Positions 30,969 to 39,399 of a DNA stretch of 64,000 bases are shown one piece after another. Both the position numbers and the translations under genes were made by a program. The stretch is from NCBI RefSeq assembly GCF_900100855.1, contig NZ_FNCB01000006.1, positions 1-64,000 of the forward strand, in the 5' to 3' direction. The stretch is from Idiomarina zobellii (GTDB lineage Bacteria > Pseudomonadota > Gammaproteobacteria > Enterobacterales > Alteromonadaceae). The notes under the pieces were generated by a model. It was not told where the DNA came from. It searched no databases and worked only from the letters and a program-made list of their open reading frames with translations. Every line of letters begins with the position of its first letter. The stretch's first letter is position 1.

Positions 30969-32021
30969 ATGCTGGTAGGTGAACGTCAGAGTGACTTAAT
31001 TGGGCAGACCGATCTCTTACGTATTCCGTCATTATCGGATTTGACGGGGTGCGACATATTCCTGAAGTGCGAGTTTCAAAACCCGGGCGGCTCTATTAAA
31101 GACCGTGCGGCAAAGCAGCTTATTGAAGATGCCATGGAACGTGGCGAGCTGAAGCCGGGAATGACCGTTGTTGAGGGTACTGCGGGTAACACTGGCATTG
31201 GTTTGGCTGTCGTTGCTAAAGCTTACGGGCTAAACATGCTGGCGGTGATGCCCAATGACCAGACTCCGGAAAAAGAGCGAATGATACGCTTGCATGGCGG
31301 TGAGTTGATGGCAGTGGACCCGGTACCTTTTAAAAATGAAAACCACTTTTATCATACGGCGCGTCGTTTAGCAGAAGAGCGCGATGATTGCTGGTGGGCG
31401 AATCAGTTTGAAAATACCAGTAACGCACGGGCGCATTACCTGCACACCGCGCCTGAAATTTGGGAACAAATGAACGGTAATATCGACGTTTTTGTGTCGG
31501 TGGCAGGTACGGGCGGTACTATTGGCGGTAATTCTAAGTTTTTCAAAGAGCAGGACTCGACCATTGATGTGTGGCTGGCAGACCCTGACGGCTCTGGCAT
31601 TTATGAGTTTCTGAAAACCGGCGAATATGTGTCACATGGCGGTTCGATGACTGAGGGTATCGGTATTATGCGTTTGGTCGACAATTTTAAGCAGGCAAAA
31701 ATAGACCATGCGGTTAACTTGCCGGATCAGGATTTAGTGACTATCTCCCGTTACGTACGCGACCATGACGGCATTGTACTCGGCAGCAGCTCTGCACTGA
31801 ATGTTGCGGCTGCTTTAGCTGCAGCTCTGAAAAAAGGGGCTGGACAACGTATTGTGACTTTCGCCTGTGACTTAGGTGAACGTTCAGCCAGTAAATTGTA
31901 TAACCCGGAATACCTTCGAGGCCGCGAGTTGAGCCCTGAACCGGAGGCGATAGACGCATTGTTTGAGCGCTATCGTTCATTGGGCGATAAGGTATTAAAT
32001 GTGAGCTGGAATAATGACTAA
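30969..32021 (+). CDS. PLP-dependent cysteine synthase-family enzyme
   Basis: 350 aa. PLP lysine in NPGGSIKDRAAKQLI (about residue 47), substrate loop EGTAGNTGIGLAV and phosphate-binding GTGGTIGG. It follows CysK/CBS-type fold II enzymes that make cysteine from O-acetylserine and sulfide, but is ~30 residues longer than CysK and has GTAGNTG rather than the CysK GTSGNTG, so a cystathionine beta-synthase-like or other beta-replacement activity is possible. Overlaps glpQ by 8 bp on the same strand. Divergent from glnK across 214 bp. Confidence 0.82.
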   Translation: MLVGERQSDLIGQTDLLRIPSLSDLTGCDIFLKCEFQNPGGSIKDRAAKQLIEDAMERGELKPGMTVVEGTAGNTGIGLAVVAKAYGLNMLAVMPNDQTPEKERMIRLHGGELMAVDPVPFKNENHFYHTARRLAEERDDCWWANQFENTSNARAHYLHTAPEIWEQMNGNIDVFVSVAGTGGTIGGNSKFFKEQDSTIDVWLADPDGSGIYEFLKTGEYVSHGGSMTEGIGIMRLVDNFKQAKIDHAVNLPDQDLVTISRYVRDHDGIVLGSSSALNVAAALAAALKKGAGQRIVTFACDLGERSASKLYNPEYLRGRELSPEPEAIDALFERYRSLGDKVLNVSWNND

Positions 32022-33033
32022 AATACTTGTCTATGCGGTAAGTTTTCTGGGCGTTATTGTCTCTTCGGCAACGGCAGAAGTTCTGCCGCAGCAAGGGTCA
32101 CTGTCCGATCTGAAAATACCGCAGTTCATAGACATTGCACACCGGGGAGCATCGGGGTATGTGCCCGAGCACTCGCAAGCCAGCACCGTTATGGCGCATG
32201 CAATGGGCGCAGACTATATTGAGCAAGACATACAGTTAACCCGTGACAGTGTGCCTGTTGTGCTGCATGACGAAGTGCTGGACTACATTACTGATGTTTC
32301 CCAGGTATTTCCGGAAAAGCACCGCCCCGATGGTCATTATTATGTGGTGGATTTTTCCCTTGCTGAGTTAAAACAGCTGTCAATAACGCCACGGCATAAG
32401 GACTATGAGCTGGTATATCCTAAGCGCTTCGCAAATACTGAGGTTCGCTTTCCTATTCAAACCCTGGACGAGCAACTCAAATTAATTCATGAACTGAACC
32501 GGAGTCGCGAAGAAAACACAGGTATATACGTTGAGATAAAGTCGCCGCGTTGGTACCAGCAACAGGGATATGATGCAACGGCTGCGGTTATGTCGGTACT
32601 CGCTCAAAATGGTTATCACGACACTATGGCGACCCCAATTTATTTGCAGTCGTTCGACCCGGAAGTGCTACGCCGATTGAAACGTGAGTTTAACTGGGAG
32701 CAACCGCTTATACAGCTTATTGGTGATAACGACTGGGGCATGAGCGATGTGGATTACAGCTCCATGCGTACCAGTGCCGGACTGGAAGCAGTGAAGTCTT
32801 ATGCCGAGGGCATTGGTCTTTGGTTGAGTCACGCACTGGAAGGCGTCAAAGAGGGGCAGCCCCAATGGTCAACAGTGTTAGACACGGCCGACAAAAAAGG
32901 TCTGGATGTTCATGTGTATACCTTGCGCGCGGATGACTTACCTGAAGGCGTAGAGTCTCACTCACAATTGCGACAGTGGCTGAGAGCCGCCGGTGTTGAA
33001 GGAGCGTTTACGGACTTTCCGGATCAAAAGTAA
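32014..33033 (+). CDS. glpQ: Periplasmic glycerophosphodiester phosphodiesterase
   Basis: 339 aa with a short signal peptide (ending SSATA, about residue 21). Catalytic and metal residues: DIAHRGASGYVPEHS (HR..E), DYIEQDIQLTRDSVPVVLHDE and YVEIKSPRWY. Hydrolyses glycerophosphodiesters to glycerol-3-phosphate plus alcohol in the periplasm. Translation probably couples to the upstream gene. The last 26 bp overlap the convergent GNAT gene. Confidence 0.9.
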   Translation: MTKILVYAVSFLGVIVSSATAEVLPQQGSLSDLKIPQFIDIAHRGASGYVPEHSQASTVMAHAMGADYIEQDIQLTRDSVPVVLHDEVLDYITDVSQVFPEKHRPDGHYYVVDFSLAELKQLSITPRHKDYELVYPKRFANTEVRFPIQTLDEQLKLIHELNRSREENTGIYVEIKSPRWYQQQGYDATAAVMSVLAQNGYHDTMATPIYLQSFDPEVLRRLKREFNWEQPLIQLIGDNDWGMSDVDYSSMRTSAGLEAVKSYAEGIGLWLSHALEGVKEGQPQWSTVLDTADKKGLDVHVYTLRADDLPEGVESHSQLRQWLRAAGVEGAFTDFPDQK

Positions 33034-33469
33034 AGCGCATTTTTAAGCCATCAGAGCTGTCATCGTAATAGTTCGCGAGAACATCAATAGTTTCAAAGCC
33101 GCAGTCCTGATACCAGGATATTGCGGCTTTATTGTCTGATTTAACCTCCAATGAAAGAGCTTTCGCCTGGCTTTTTCGAGCGCATGAAATAAGCTCATCC
33201 ATAAGCTTCTGGCCAATACCTTTGCCGCGCGCTTCTGGCGCTACGGCAATGGAGTAGAGCCGCCACACCGAGCTGTTTTTACGGGTCAGTACCAACGCAT
33301 AACCAAGCAGTCTGTTTCCGCCTCGGGCTACCCAGCAGTAAGCCGTTGCAGAGCTCATTAAGTGCTTAAAGCTACGACGACTAATGCAACTGTAATTAAA
33401 GGTCGCGCGTTCCAGCCGGACTAAGTTGTCCAGGTCTGAAAGTTGAGCGCGTTCGACATTGACATTCAC
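33008..33469 (-). CDS. GNAT-family N-acetyltransferase (RimI-like), partner of the ATP-grasp ligase
   Basis: 153 aa. Acetyl-CoA-binding block SIAVAPEARGKGIGQKLMDEL (Q/RxxGxG/A at about residue 80) and the C-terminal SLEVKSDNKAAISWYQDCGFE typical of RimI-like enzymes. It starts 16 bp after the ATP-grasp gene and is on the same strand, so the two are very likely co-expressed and may act on one peptide or amine substrate. Overlaps the 3' end of glpQ. Confidence 0.85.
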   Translation of the reverse strand: MNVNVERAQLSDLDNLVRLERATFNYSCISRRSFKHLMSSATAYCWVARGGNRLLGYALVLTRKNSSVWRLYSIAVAPEARGKGIGQKLMDELISCARKSQAKALSLEVKSDNKAAISWYQDCGFETIDVLANYYDDSSDGLKMRFTFDPESP

Positions 33470-33485
33470 TGTGAGTTACCTGATC

Positions 33486-34949
33486 TTACTTGCGCTCGTC
33501 GAGCCTGCGGTTAAAGTCCGCCATAATTAGGCGGTAAAGTTCGTATCCCAGGTGTAGATCTTCCACACCGTATTCAATGGACGGGTTATCGTTAATCTCT
33601 ATTACCACGGGGCCGTGCTCGGTTTGTTTAATATCGACACCGTATAGACCGTCACCAATAAGCCGGGTTGCCTGTAATGCCAGGCGAACCACATCTTTAG
33701 GTGCCTGATGCACCCCCAGCGTTGTAAACGAGCCGCTTTTAGCGCGAGAAGATGACTCTTTATGGTTATATATTTGCCAATGGTTACGCACCATAAAATA
33801 CTGGCAGGCATAAATAGGCCGGTTATTCAGTACGCCGATACGCCAGTCGTAGTCCGTTTTAATAAACTCTTGTGCCAGCAAAATAGTCGACTGCTTAAAT
33901 AATGATTCCGCAGTCGCTTGTAATTGCTCGAGGTTTTCTGCCTTCTCGACACCGATAGAAAATGAACCGTCAGGAATTTTTAAAACCACCGGGTAGCCTA
34001 AAGAGTCACCAATAGCTTTATAGTCGATGTCGGATTGACTCAGTAATAATTTAGTTTTTGGTGTGGCTACTTTGTGTTTGTCTAACAGCTCTTTTAAAAA
34101 CACCTTATTAGCGCACTGAACAATAGCGTCAGGGTGGTCTATCACCACCATACCGTTGGCTTCTGCCTTTTTAGCAAAGTGGTAGGTGTAATGGTTAATT
34201 CGCGTGGTTTCTCTTATAAATAACGCGTCAAACTCCAGCAAACGGTTGAAGTCGTCTGCGGTTATTAACTCGGCGTCGATATCCGCTTCTTTTGCCGCCT
34301 TAATAAACTGGCTTAAAGCGCGTTTGTCAGAGGTAGGAATCGCCTCATCCGGGTTGTGTAATATGGCCAGATCAAAGCGCAGCTCCTTACGAGAGCGAGC
34401 TTTACGCCAAACTCGTTTACTGAACTGATCCAAAGCATTACCGAAAAAGCTTTGCTCGTTGTCGTCTAACTGGTTTAGGGCACCTGCCTGCAAAGCTGAA
34501 ATATGCCAGCGACCATTAAACTCAAGCTGTACTCGTAATATTGGGCATGGATAGCGCTCGAAAATCTGCCGGGCAAAGTTTGTCAGCGCTTTTTCTTCGC
34601 ACATACCTAAACAAATAAGTAAGGACAACGATTTCTTGTCGGACTGTTGCAGGTAACGCAGAAGTGATCGGTCGGTCGCATTAATGAGTAACTGATAGTG
34701 TGAAAAGTTGTTCACATCGTTAATAGTGGCAACTGACGGAATGACTTTTTGGCCGCGGGCTTCCGCTAATAGGCTGACATAGTAGCCGGTCGACAAGTAA
34801 GACAGGTCGTTACAAAGATTTAAAATACTTTGACGCGAATTCGAGTGAGTGGTTTGCAAGTACTCACTTGCGCTAAGTAAGCTTTGGCTAGGGTAATATG
34901 GCTGCCAATCGACCATGTCGTCAATAATGACGTGAGCCTGAGTTTGCAT
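33486..34949 (-). CDS. RimK-like ATP-grasp ligase with RLAN N-terminal domain
   Basis: 487 aa. The first ~210 residues match the RimK-like ATP-grasp N-terminal (RLAN) domain, followed by a preATP-grasp part (FDLAILHNPDEAIPTSDK; FDALFIRETTRINHYTY) and the ATP-grasp core: NKVFLKELLDKHKVATPKT, PVVLKIPDGSFSIGVEK, Mg-binding YGVDIKQTEHGPVVIEINDNPSIEYG. Enzymes of this type form amide bonds between a carboxylate and an amine. ATG 34949 is preferred over 35012 because AGGA sits 4 nt upstream. Paired with a GNAT acetyltransferase, a pairing described for putative peptide-modification systems; substrate unknown. Confidence 0.85.
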   Translation of the reverse strand: MQTQAHVIIDDMVDWQPYYPSQSLLSASEYLQTTHSNSRQSILNLCNDLSYLSTGYYVSLLAEARGQKVIPSVATINDVNNFSHYQLLINATDRSLLRYLQQSDKKSLSLLICLGMCEEKALTNFARQIFERYPCPILRVQLEFNGRWHISALQAGALNQLDDNEQSFFGNALDQFSKRVWRKARSRKELRFDLAILHNPDEAIPTSDKRALSQFIKAAKEADIDAELITADDFNRLLEFDALFIRETTRINHYTYHFAKKAEANGMVVIDHPDAIVQCANKVFLKELLDKHKVATPKTKLLLSQSDIDYKAIGDSLGYPVVLKIPDGSFSIGVEKAENLEQLQATAESLFKQSTILLAQEFIKTDYDWRIGVLNNRPIYACQYFMVRNHWQIYNHKESSSRAKSGSFTTLGVHQAPKDVVRLALQATRLIGDGLYGVDIKQTEHGPVVIEINDNPSIEYGVEDLHLGYELYRLIMADFNRRLDERK

Positions 34950-35079
34950 GATGTCCTGATATAAAAAGTGTAAAACCCACGAGTTTATTTGCTTATTAAA
35001 AGCAACTGACACTATATTAGAAAGATAACGGATAACAAGCAGATTTTATTGTTTTTTTGCTTTGAAAGGAGTCAGATAA

Positions 35080-35586
35080 ATGCTGACAATTTTGGCTAAG
35101 CTGCTAAAGGCGTTGAACTCGGAAACGAGCCCATGGGCGCTGGCGTTAGCAGTCGTTTTAGGAATGTTCATTGGTCTGACGCCGCTGTGGCGGATCCATA
35201 ACCTCATTATTATTCTTGCGGCCCTTATTTTTCGGGTGAATTTAAGCTTATTCCTGGTTTCTTTCGGTGTGTTCTCGGGTATTGCCTACCTGTTGGATCC
35301 GGTGTTCCACGACATTGGCCTGAGTATTCTGAATGCTTCAAGCTGGCAGGGTATCTACGAAGCCGCTTATGCCAGTGCGGTAGGGCGGTTGTCTATGTTT
35401 AACCACACCATAACCATGGGTAGTATCATTTTCAGCTTGTTGGCAGCGCCTTTTGTTGCCGCTATTAGCTATTTTGTCGTGGCAAATTATCGTAAGCGTA
35501 TTCAAAAAGCCTTTATGAAACTGAAAGTTGTGCAAGTCATTAAAGGCAGTCGGTTCTGGCAAATTTATACGAGTCTAAGGGGGTAA
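35080..35586 (+). CDS. TIGR03546-family membrane protein
   Basis: 168 aa with about four transmembrane helices and a basic C-terminal tail (NYRKRIQKAFMKLK). The N-terminal block SSETSPWALALAVVLGMFIGLTP-type sequence is shared with DUF2062-related proteins. It is encoded 2 bp before a TIGR03545-family gene; the two families were defined as an invariant neighbour pair of unknown function. AAAGGAG precedes the start. Confidence 0.8.
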   Translation: MLTILAKLLKALNSETSPWALALAVVLGMFIGLTPLWRIHNLIIILAALIFRVNLSLFLVSFGVFSGIAYLLDPVFHDIGLSILNASSWQGIYEAAYASAVGRLSMFNHTITMGSIIFSLLAAPFVAAISYFVVANYRKRIQKAFMKLKVVQVIKGSRFWQIYTSLRG

Positions 35587-35588
35587 CC

Positions 35589-37340
35589 ATGAAACGAGGT
35601 ATTATTCGTTGGCCTGGGCTGGCCGTATTTGCTGGATTTGTGCTGCTGTTGGTGGCTATTTCCTGGTTATTTCTGGACTCTATTATAAAAGTCACTTTGG
35701 AGCATACACTCGGGCGCTTAAATGGCGCTGAAGTTAATATTGAGCAGGTTGAGCACAGCTGGTCGCCACTGGCGTTACGCATAAAAGGTGTGCAAGTGAC
35801 AAATCCTCAGCAACCAACGTATAACCGGGTGCAAGTGGGGGAAGCGTCTGCCGATATCAGTCCGACAGAACTCATTTTGGGGCGCACTCTTATTGAACAG
35901 CTGACCATGACTGGTATAAGAGTCAATCAAGAGCGTGATAGTGAAGGCGAGGTGTACGTTCTGCCGTCAGAAGATGACATGAAGCAGTGGGCCGGCCAGT
36001 CCTGGGAAGACTTAAAAATGTCACTGCCGTCGACCGATGAGATTATGGCTCAGGTAAACCTTCGTACTGACAAAGTTATTGAAGAGTCAAAAGCGGCGTA
36101 TGAGAAGCAGAAGCAGCAAGTTATCGCGGCGAAAGACGCTTTGCCGAGTGAAGATAAAATTAAAGAGTACGAGCAAAAGATAAAAGAAATAACCGAAGGC
36201 GATGTTAAAGACTTAGGAGCTATTGCAGCGCGCAAAGAGGCCTTAGACGAACTTAAAGAGTCTATTCGTAAAGACAAGGAGGCTATAGCAAACTTCCGGG
36301 ACAGAGTGTCAGAAGCGAAAGACGTACTGCAAACACAAGTCACAGAGCTGAAAAACGCGCCGGGCAATGACATTGATAGAATTAAGTCGTTTTTTAGTAT
36401 GGACGGGCAGGGCTTACAGAACGTGACCGGACTGCTATTGGGTGAACAGGCGAAGCAATGGAGTCAATACTTGTTGCTGGCCTACGAGCAACTGGGACCC
36501 ATGCTGGCGCGTTCAGACAATTCAGAAACCGTTAAGCCAGTCCGTGGCGAAGGCCAGAGCATTTCTTTTGCTGAGGAAGACGCACCACCGGAATTTCTGA
36601 TTAAAAAGGCGCGCACTGAGTTTATGGTGGCGGGCACCGTCATTGATGTTGACTGGCAGAATATTACTCATCAGCACAATTTACTGGGGCAGCCAACGAC
36701 CTACCAGGCGCGTGCTGATAACAGTGAACTCTGGAAGGCGTTTAACTTAAACGGCGAACTCTCGCTCTCAGACTTGGGTATTGATGCTAAGCAACAATGG
36801 CAGTTAAAAGGTGCGCAGTTACAGAACCTTGGATTGAGTGAAAGTGCGGAGCTGAGCGCCCAAATTGTCTCCTCATTGCTAGACAGTGACGGCACTATTT
36901 TAGTCAGAGAAAACAAGCTTGATGGTAACGCCATGGTCAGAATGCTGAATCTGGACATGGATGCCAGCGGCTCCAGCAAACTGACCAATGCTATTGCCAG
37001 TGCGCTTAGCCAGTTACAGCGTTTGGACATTGCGACCAACATTACGGGCGATATTCAGAGTCCTTCGTTGAGTTTTGACTCGGACCTGGATGATCAACTG
37101 GGCAGTTTACTGGCTGATACCGCTATGTCAGAGGCTGACGGCAAACTGGCAGACATTAAAGCAGACTTAACGGCGAAAGTGTCTGATCAGTTAGGTGGTC
37201 AGGAAGAGCTGCTACAAAGCCTGACGCAATGGAACAGCGAATCAGGTGAGAAAGACCAGAAACTGGAAGAGTTACTGAAGTCTAAAATTGAAGACAGTCT
37301 GAAAGATAAGCTTAAGGGCCGCCTGTTTGGCGACTCTTAA
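35589..37340 (+). CDS. TIGR03545-family, AsmA-like envelope protein
   Basis: 583 aa. One N-terminal membrane anchor (about residues 10-33), then a beta-rich start (HTLGRLNGAEVNIEQVEHSWSPLALRIKGVQV) resembling AsmA/TamB-type proteins. A long charged coiled-coil region (~150-260, rich in K, E, D) follows, then a second beta-rich part. Most of the chain should be periplasmic. By analogy with AsmA-like proteins it could bridge or move lipids in the envelope; this is inference. It forms a two-gene operon with the TIGR03546 protein. Confidence 0.8.
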   Translation: MKRGIIRWPGLAVFAGFVLLLVAISWLFLDSIIKVTLEHTLGRLNGAEVNIEQVEHSWSPLALRIKGVQVTNPQQPTYNRVQVGEASADISPTELILGRTLIEQLTMTGIRVNQERDSEGEVYVLPSEDDMKQWAGQSWEDLKMSLPSTDEIMAQVNLRTDKVIEESKAAYEKQKQQVIAAKDALPSEDKIKEYEQKIKEITEGDVKDLGAIAARKEALDELKESIRKDKEAIANFRDRVSEAKDVLQTQVTELKNAPGNDIDRIKSFFSMDGQGLQNVTGLLLGEQAKQWSQYLLLAYEQLGPMLARSDNSETVKPVRGEGQSISFAEEDAPPEFLIKKARTEFMVAGTVIDVDWQNITHQHNLLGQPTTYQARADNSELWKAFNLNGELSLSDLGIDAKQQWQLKGAQLQNLGLSESAELSAQIVSSLLDSDGTILVRENKLDGNAMVRMLNLDMDASGSSKLTNAIASALSQLQRLDIATNITGDIQSPSLSFDSDLDDQLGSLLADTAMSEADGKLADIKADLTAKVSDQLGGQEELLQSLTQWNSESGEKDQKLEELLKSKIEDSLKDKLKGRLFGDS

Positions 37341-37374
37341 GCTTAAGAAACCATGCGTTAAATCATAAACAGGC
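37321..37374. terminator. Composite dyads between convergent TIGR03545 and gntP-like genes
   Basis: GCCTGTTT (37321-37328) pairs with AAACAGGC (37367-37374), enclosing a perfect 14-bp palindrome TCTTAAGCTTAAGA (37335-37348) that contains the TIGR03545 stop codon. The region separates two convergent genes only 17 bp apart and probably ends transcription from both sides. Confidence 0.45.
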
Positions 37375-38650
37375 CAATAGCGATAGCTAGCCCAATAAAA
37401 GGGACAACCACGGTTACCGCAGCTATTGGCCAATATGCGGCGCCGTGAGTTTCCTTACAGATAGCGCGAATGGTTGTAACGATATAGCCATTATGAGGCA
37501 GTGAATCTAAGGCTCCGGAAGAAATTGAGACAATTCGATGAAGCTGTTCAGGGTTAACGCCGGCCTCTAAATAGTGAGGCCCCACTTCTGGAAGCGCTAT
37601 GGCCTGTCCTCCGGAAGCTGAACCCGTCAGTCCCGCAATCACACTGACCGCTACTGCTGCCCCCACCAGCTCATTGCCGGGTAATCCTGTCATTGCTGTA
37701 ACAGCCTGTTCAAACGCTGGCGTTATTTTAGCGACGCTACCAAAGCCAACAACAGCGGCGGTATTACCAATCGCGAGAAGAGCTCCTACGGTTGCCTCAT
37801 TAATGGCATTCTGTGGTCGGTGAAAATGCTTGATGTTAATAATGACCAATGACAAAACGCCACCCAGCAACGCCAGTATTAAAGCGTTTTGCTGAAACTC
37901 TTCGTGGAAGAAGAATGAGATACTGAGTACCACCAAAAGCGGAATAAGAGATTTCAACGGGGAAGGTAAGTCACGGACAATTGTTTCGGGGTCATCGGGG
38001 CGACTTTCAAAGCACTCTCCATTAGCAACAGCCTTGTTTATCATTTTCTTGAGCCACCAGTAGCCCATAACAGCCATTAAACACGCAACCACCAAGCTAA
38101 CTTCCCAGGCCGCATACGGGGAAGTCCCTAAATACTTGATAGGTATCCAGTTCTGTATCTCCGGGGAACCAGCCGAGGTCATTGTGAAAGTAACAGAACC
38201 GAAGGTAAGTGCAGCCGGGATAAATCGGCGTGGAAGATTTGCGTCTTTAAAAAGGCTTAAAGCCATTGGATAAACTGAAAAAGCAACAATAAACACACTC
38301 ACTCCGCCGTAAGTTAGCACTGCGCAGGCGAGAACAACCGCTAGTACCGCTTGTTTACGACCGAGTTTATCGATAATAGACTTGGCCAAGCTGTCTGCAG
38401 CACCAGTGTCCTCCATAAACTTACCGAACATTGAGCCTAGTAAGAACATAAAAAACCAAGATGCTATGAATCCAGAAAAGCCATCCATATAAGTCGTTAC
38501 AAAATTAGCATCTCCGGCAAGCACGCTGACGTTACTGGTCACTGCAACGCCCAGCGCACATAATGGGGCACTAATGAATAAGTTCACCCCACGCAGGGTA
38601 AGCACGATAAGTAAGGTTAACCCTCCAATTAAACCAATCATACTTAGCAT
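37358..38650 (-). CDS. GntP-family permease
   Basis: 430 aa, about 12 transmembrane helices. GntP-type blocks: SWFFMFLLGSMFGKFMEDTGAADSLA near the N-terminus and SGALDSLPHNGYIVTTI near the C-terminus, plus ITGSASGGQAIALP-type re-entrant region (AGLTGSASGGQAIALPEV). The family imports gluconate and other organic acids with protons; this subgroup often carries short-chain hydroxy acids, but nothing here fixes the substrate. Followed upstream by a TRIC gene, 22 bp away. Confidence 0.85.
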   Translation of the reverse strand: MLSMIGLIGGLTLLIVLTLRGVNLFISAPLCALGVAVTSNVSVLAGDANFVTTYMDGFSGFIASWFFMFLLGSMFGKFMEDTGAADSLAKSIIDKLGRKQAVLAVVLACAVLTYGGVSVFIVAFSVYPMALSLFKDANLPRRFIPAALTFGSVTFTMTSAGSPEIQNWIPIKYLGTSPYAAWEVSLVVACLMAVMGYWWLKKMINKAVANGECFESRPDDPETIVRDLPSPLKSLIPLLVVLSISFFFHEEFQQNALILALLGGVLSLVIINIKHFHRPQNAINEATVGALLAIGNTAAVVGFGSVAKITPAFEQAVTAMTGLPGNELVGAAVAVSVIAGLTGSASGGQAIALPEVGPHYLEAGVNPEQLHRIVSISSGALDSLPHNGYIVTTIRAICKETHGAAYWPIAAVTVVVPFIGLAIAIGLFMI

Positions 38651-38672
38651 AGTTTTTCCTTATTATTTTTTG

Positions 38673-39290
38673 CTAGTAATGATCCTGATGGTCACGAAAC
38701 ACTGTCAATGACCATTGATATTTAATAGCGCCTAAGCGCATGACTAATGTTGCTGACATACCGGCGGCGAGCGCAATAAGTGGTTGGAATGGCACCAGTA
38801 ACACATATACCGTAGCGCCAACCAGACAGGTCGTAGCGTAAAGTTCGCCTTTTAGCACCATAGGTATGTCGCGCGCTAAAACGTCGCGAAGCATGCCGCC
38901 GAAACACGCCGATATTGTACCCATAATAACGGCAATAAATGGGGAGAAGCCTGCGGCTAGTGTCTTTTCGGCGCCCATGGCTGCGAAAAAGGCTAACCCG
39001 AAAGCATCGGCTATTTGTAGCGTTGTCATGGGTATGTAGGCTTTAAATCTTAACCACACAATGGTGAGTAATGCAGCGGTTAAAATGGTGTACAGATAAA
39101 CTTCATCGTGCGTCCAGAACACCGGCAAGCCAAGTATTAAGTCCCGAATCGTTCCACCGCCAATAGCAGTCGCAGAAGCGAGAACAATGACACCAAAGCC
39201 GTCCATTTTCTTACGAAACGCTAATAATGTGCCAGCTATCGCAAAAACAGCGACACCAGCCTGATCTGTCCAGTAGAATATCTGTTCCAT
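38673..39290 (-). CDS. TRIC-type cation channel (YicG/UPF0126)
   Basis: 205 aa, seven transmembrane helices in two three-helix repeats. Family blocks: GVAVFAIAGTLLAFRKKMDGFGVIVL, AIGGGTIRDLILG and CFGGMLRDVLARDIP; the paired GG-x-x-R-D motifs line the pore in structures of bacterial TRIC channels. Conducts K+ and other monovalent cations as a trimer. Divergent from the AAA+ regulator gene. Confidence 0.88.
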   Translation of the reverse strand: MEQIFYWTDQAGVAVFAIAGTLLAFRKKMDGFGVIVLASATAIGGGTIRDLILGLPVFWTHDEVYLYTILTAALLTIVWLRFKAYIPMTTLQIADAFGLAFFAAMGAEKTLAAGFSPFIAVIMGTISACFGGMLRDVLARDIPMVLKGELYATTCLVGATVYVLLVPFQPLIALAAGMSATLVMRLGAIKYQWSLTVFRDHQDHY

Positions 39291-39399
39291 GTGCGGTATA
39301 AAAGGTCAAAATGTTAAGGCTTAGTTTGTCATTAACCTTTGCTGATTCCCAGCACAAATTATGCCGTCTTACACACAGTCAAGCTAAGGATTAGCGTCA

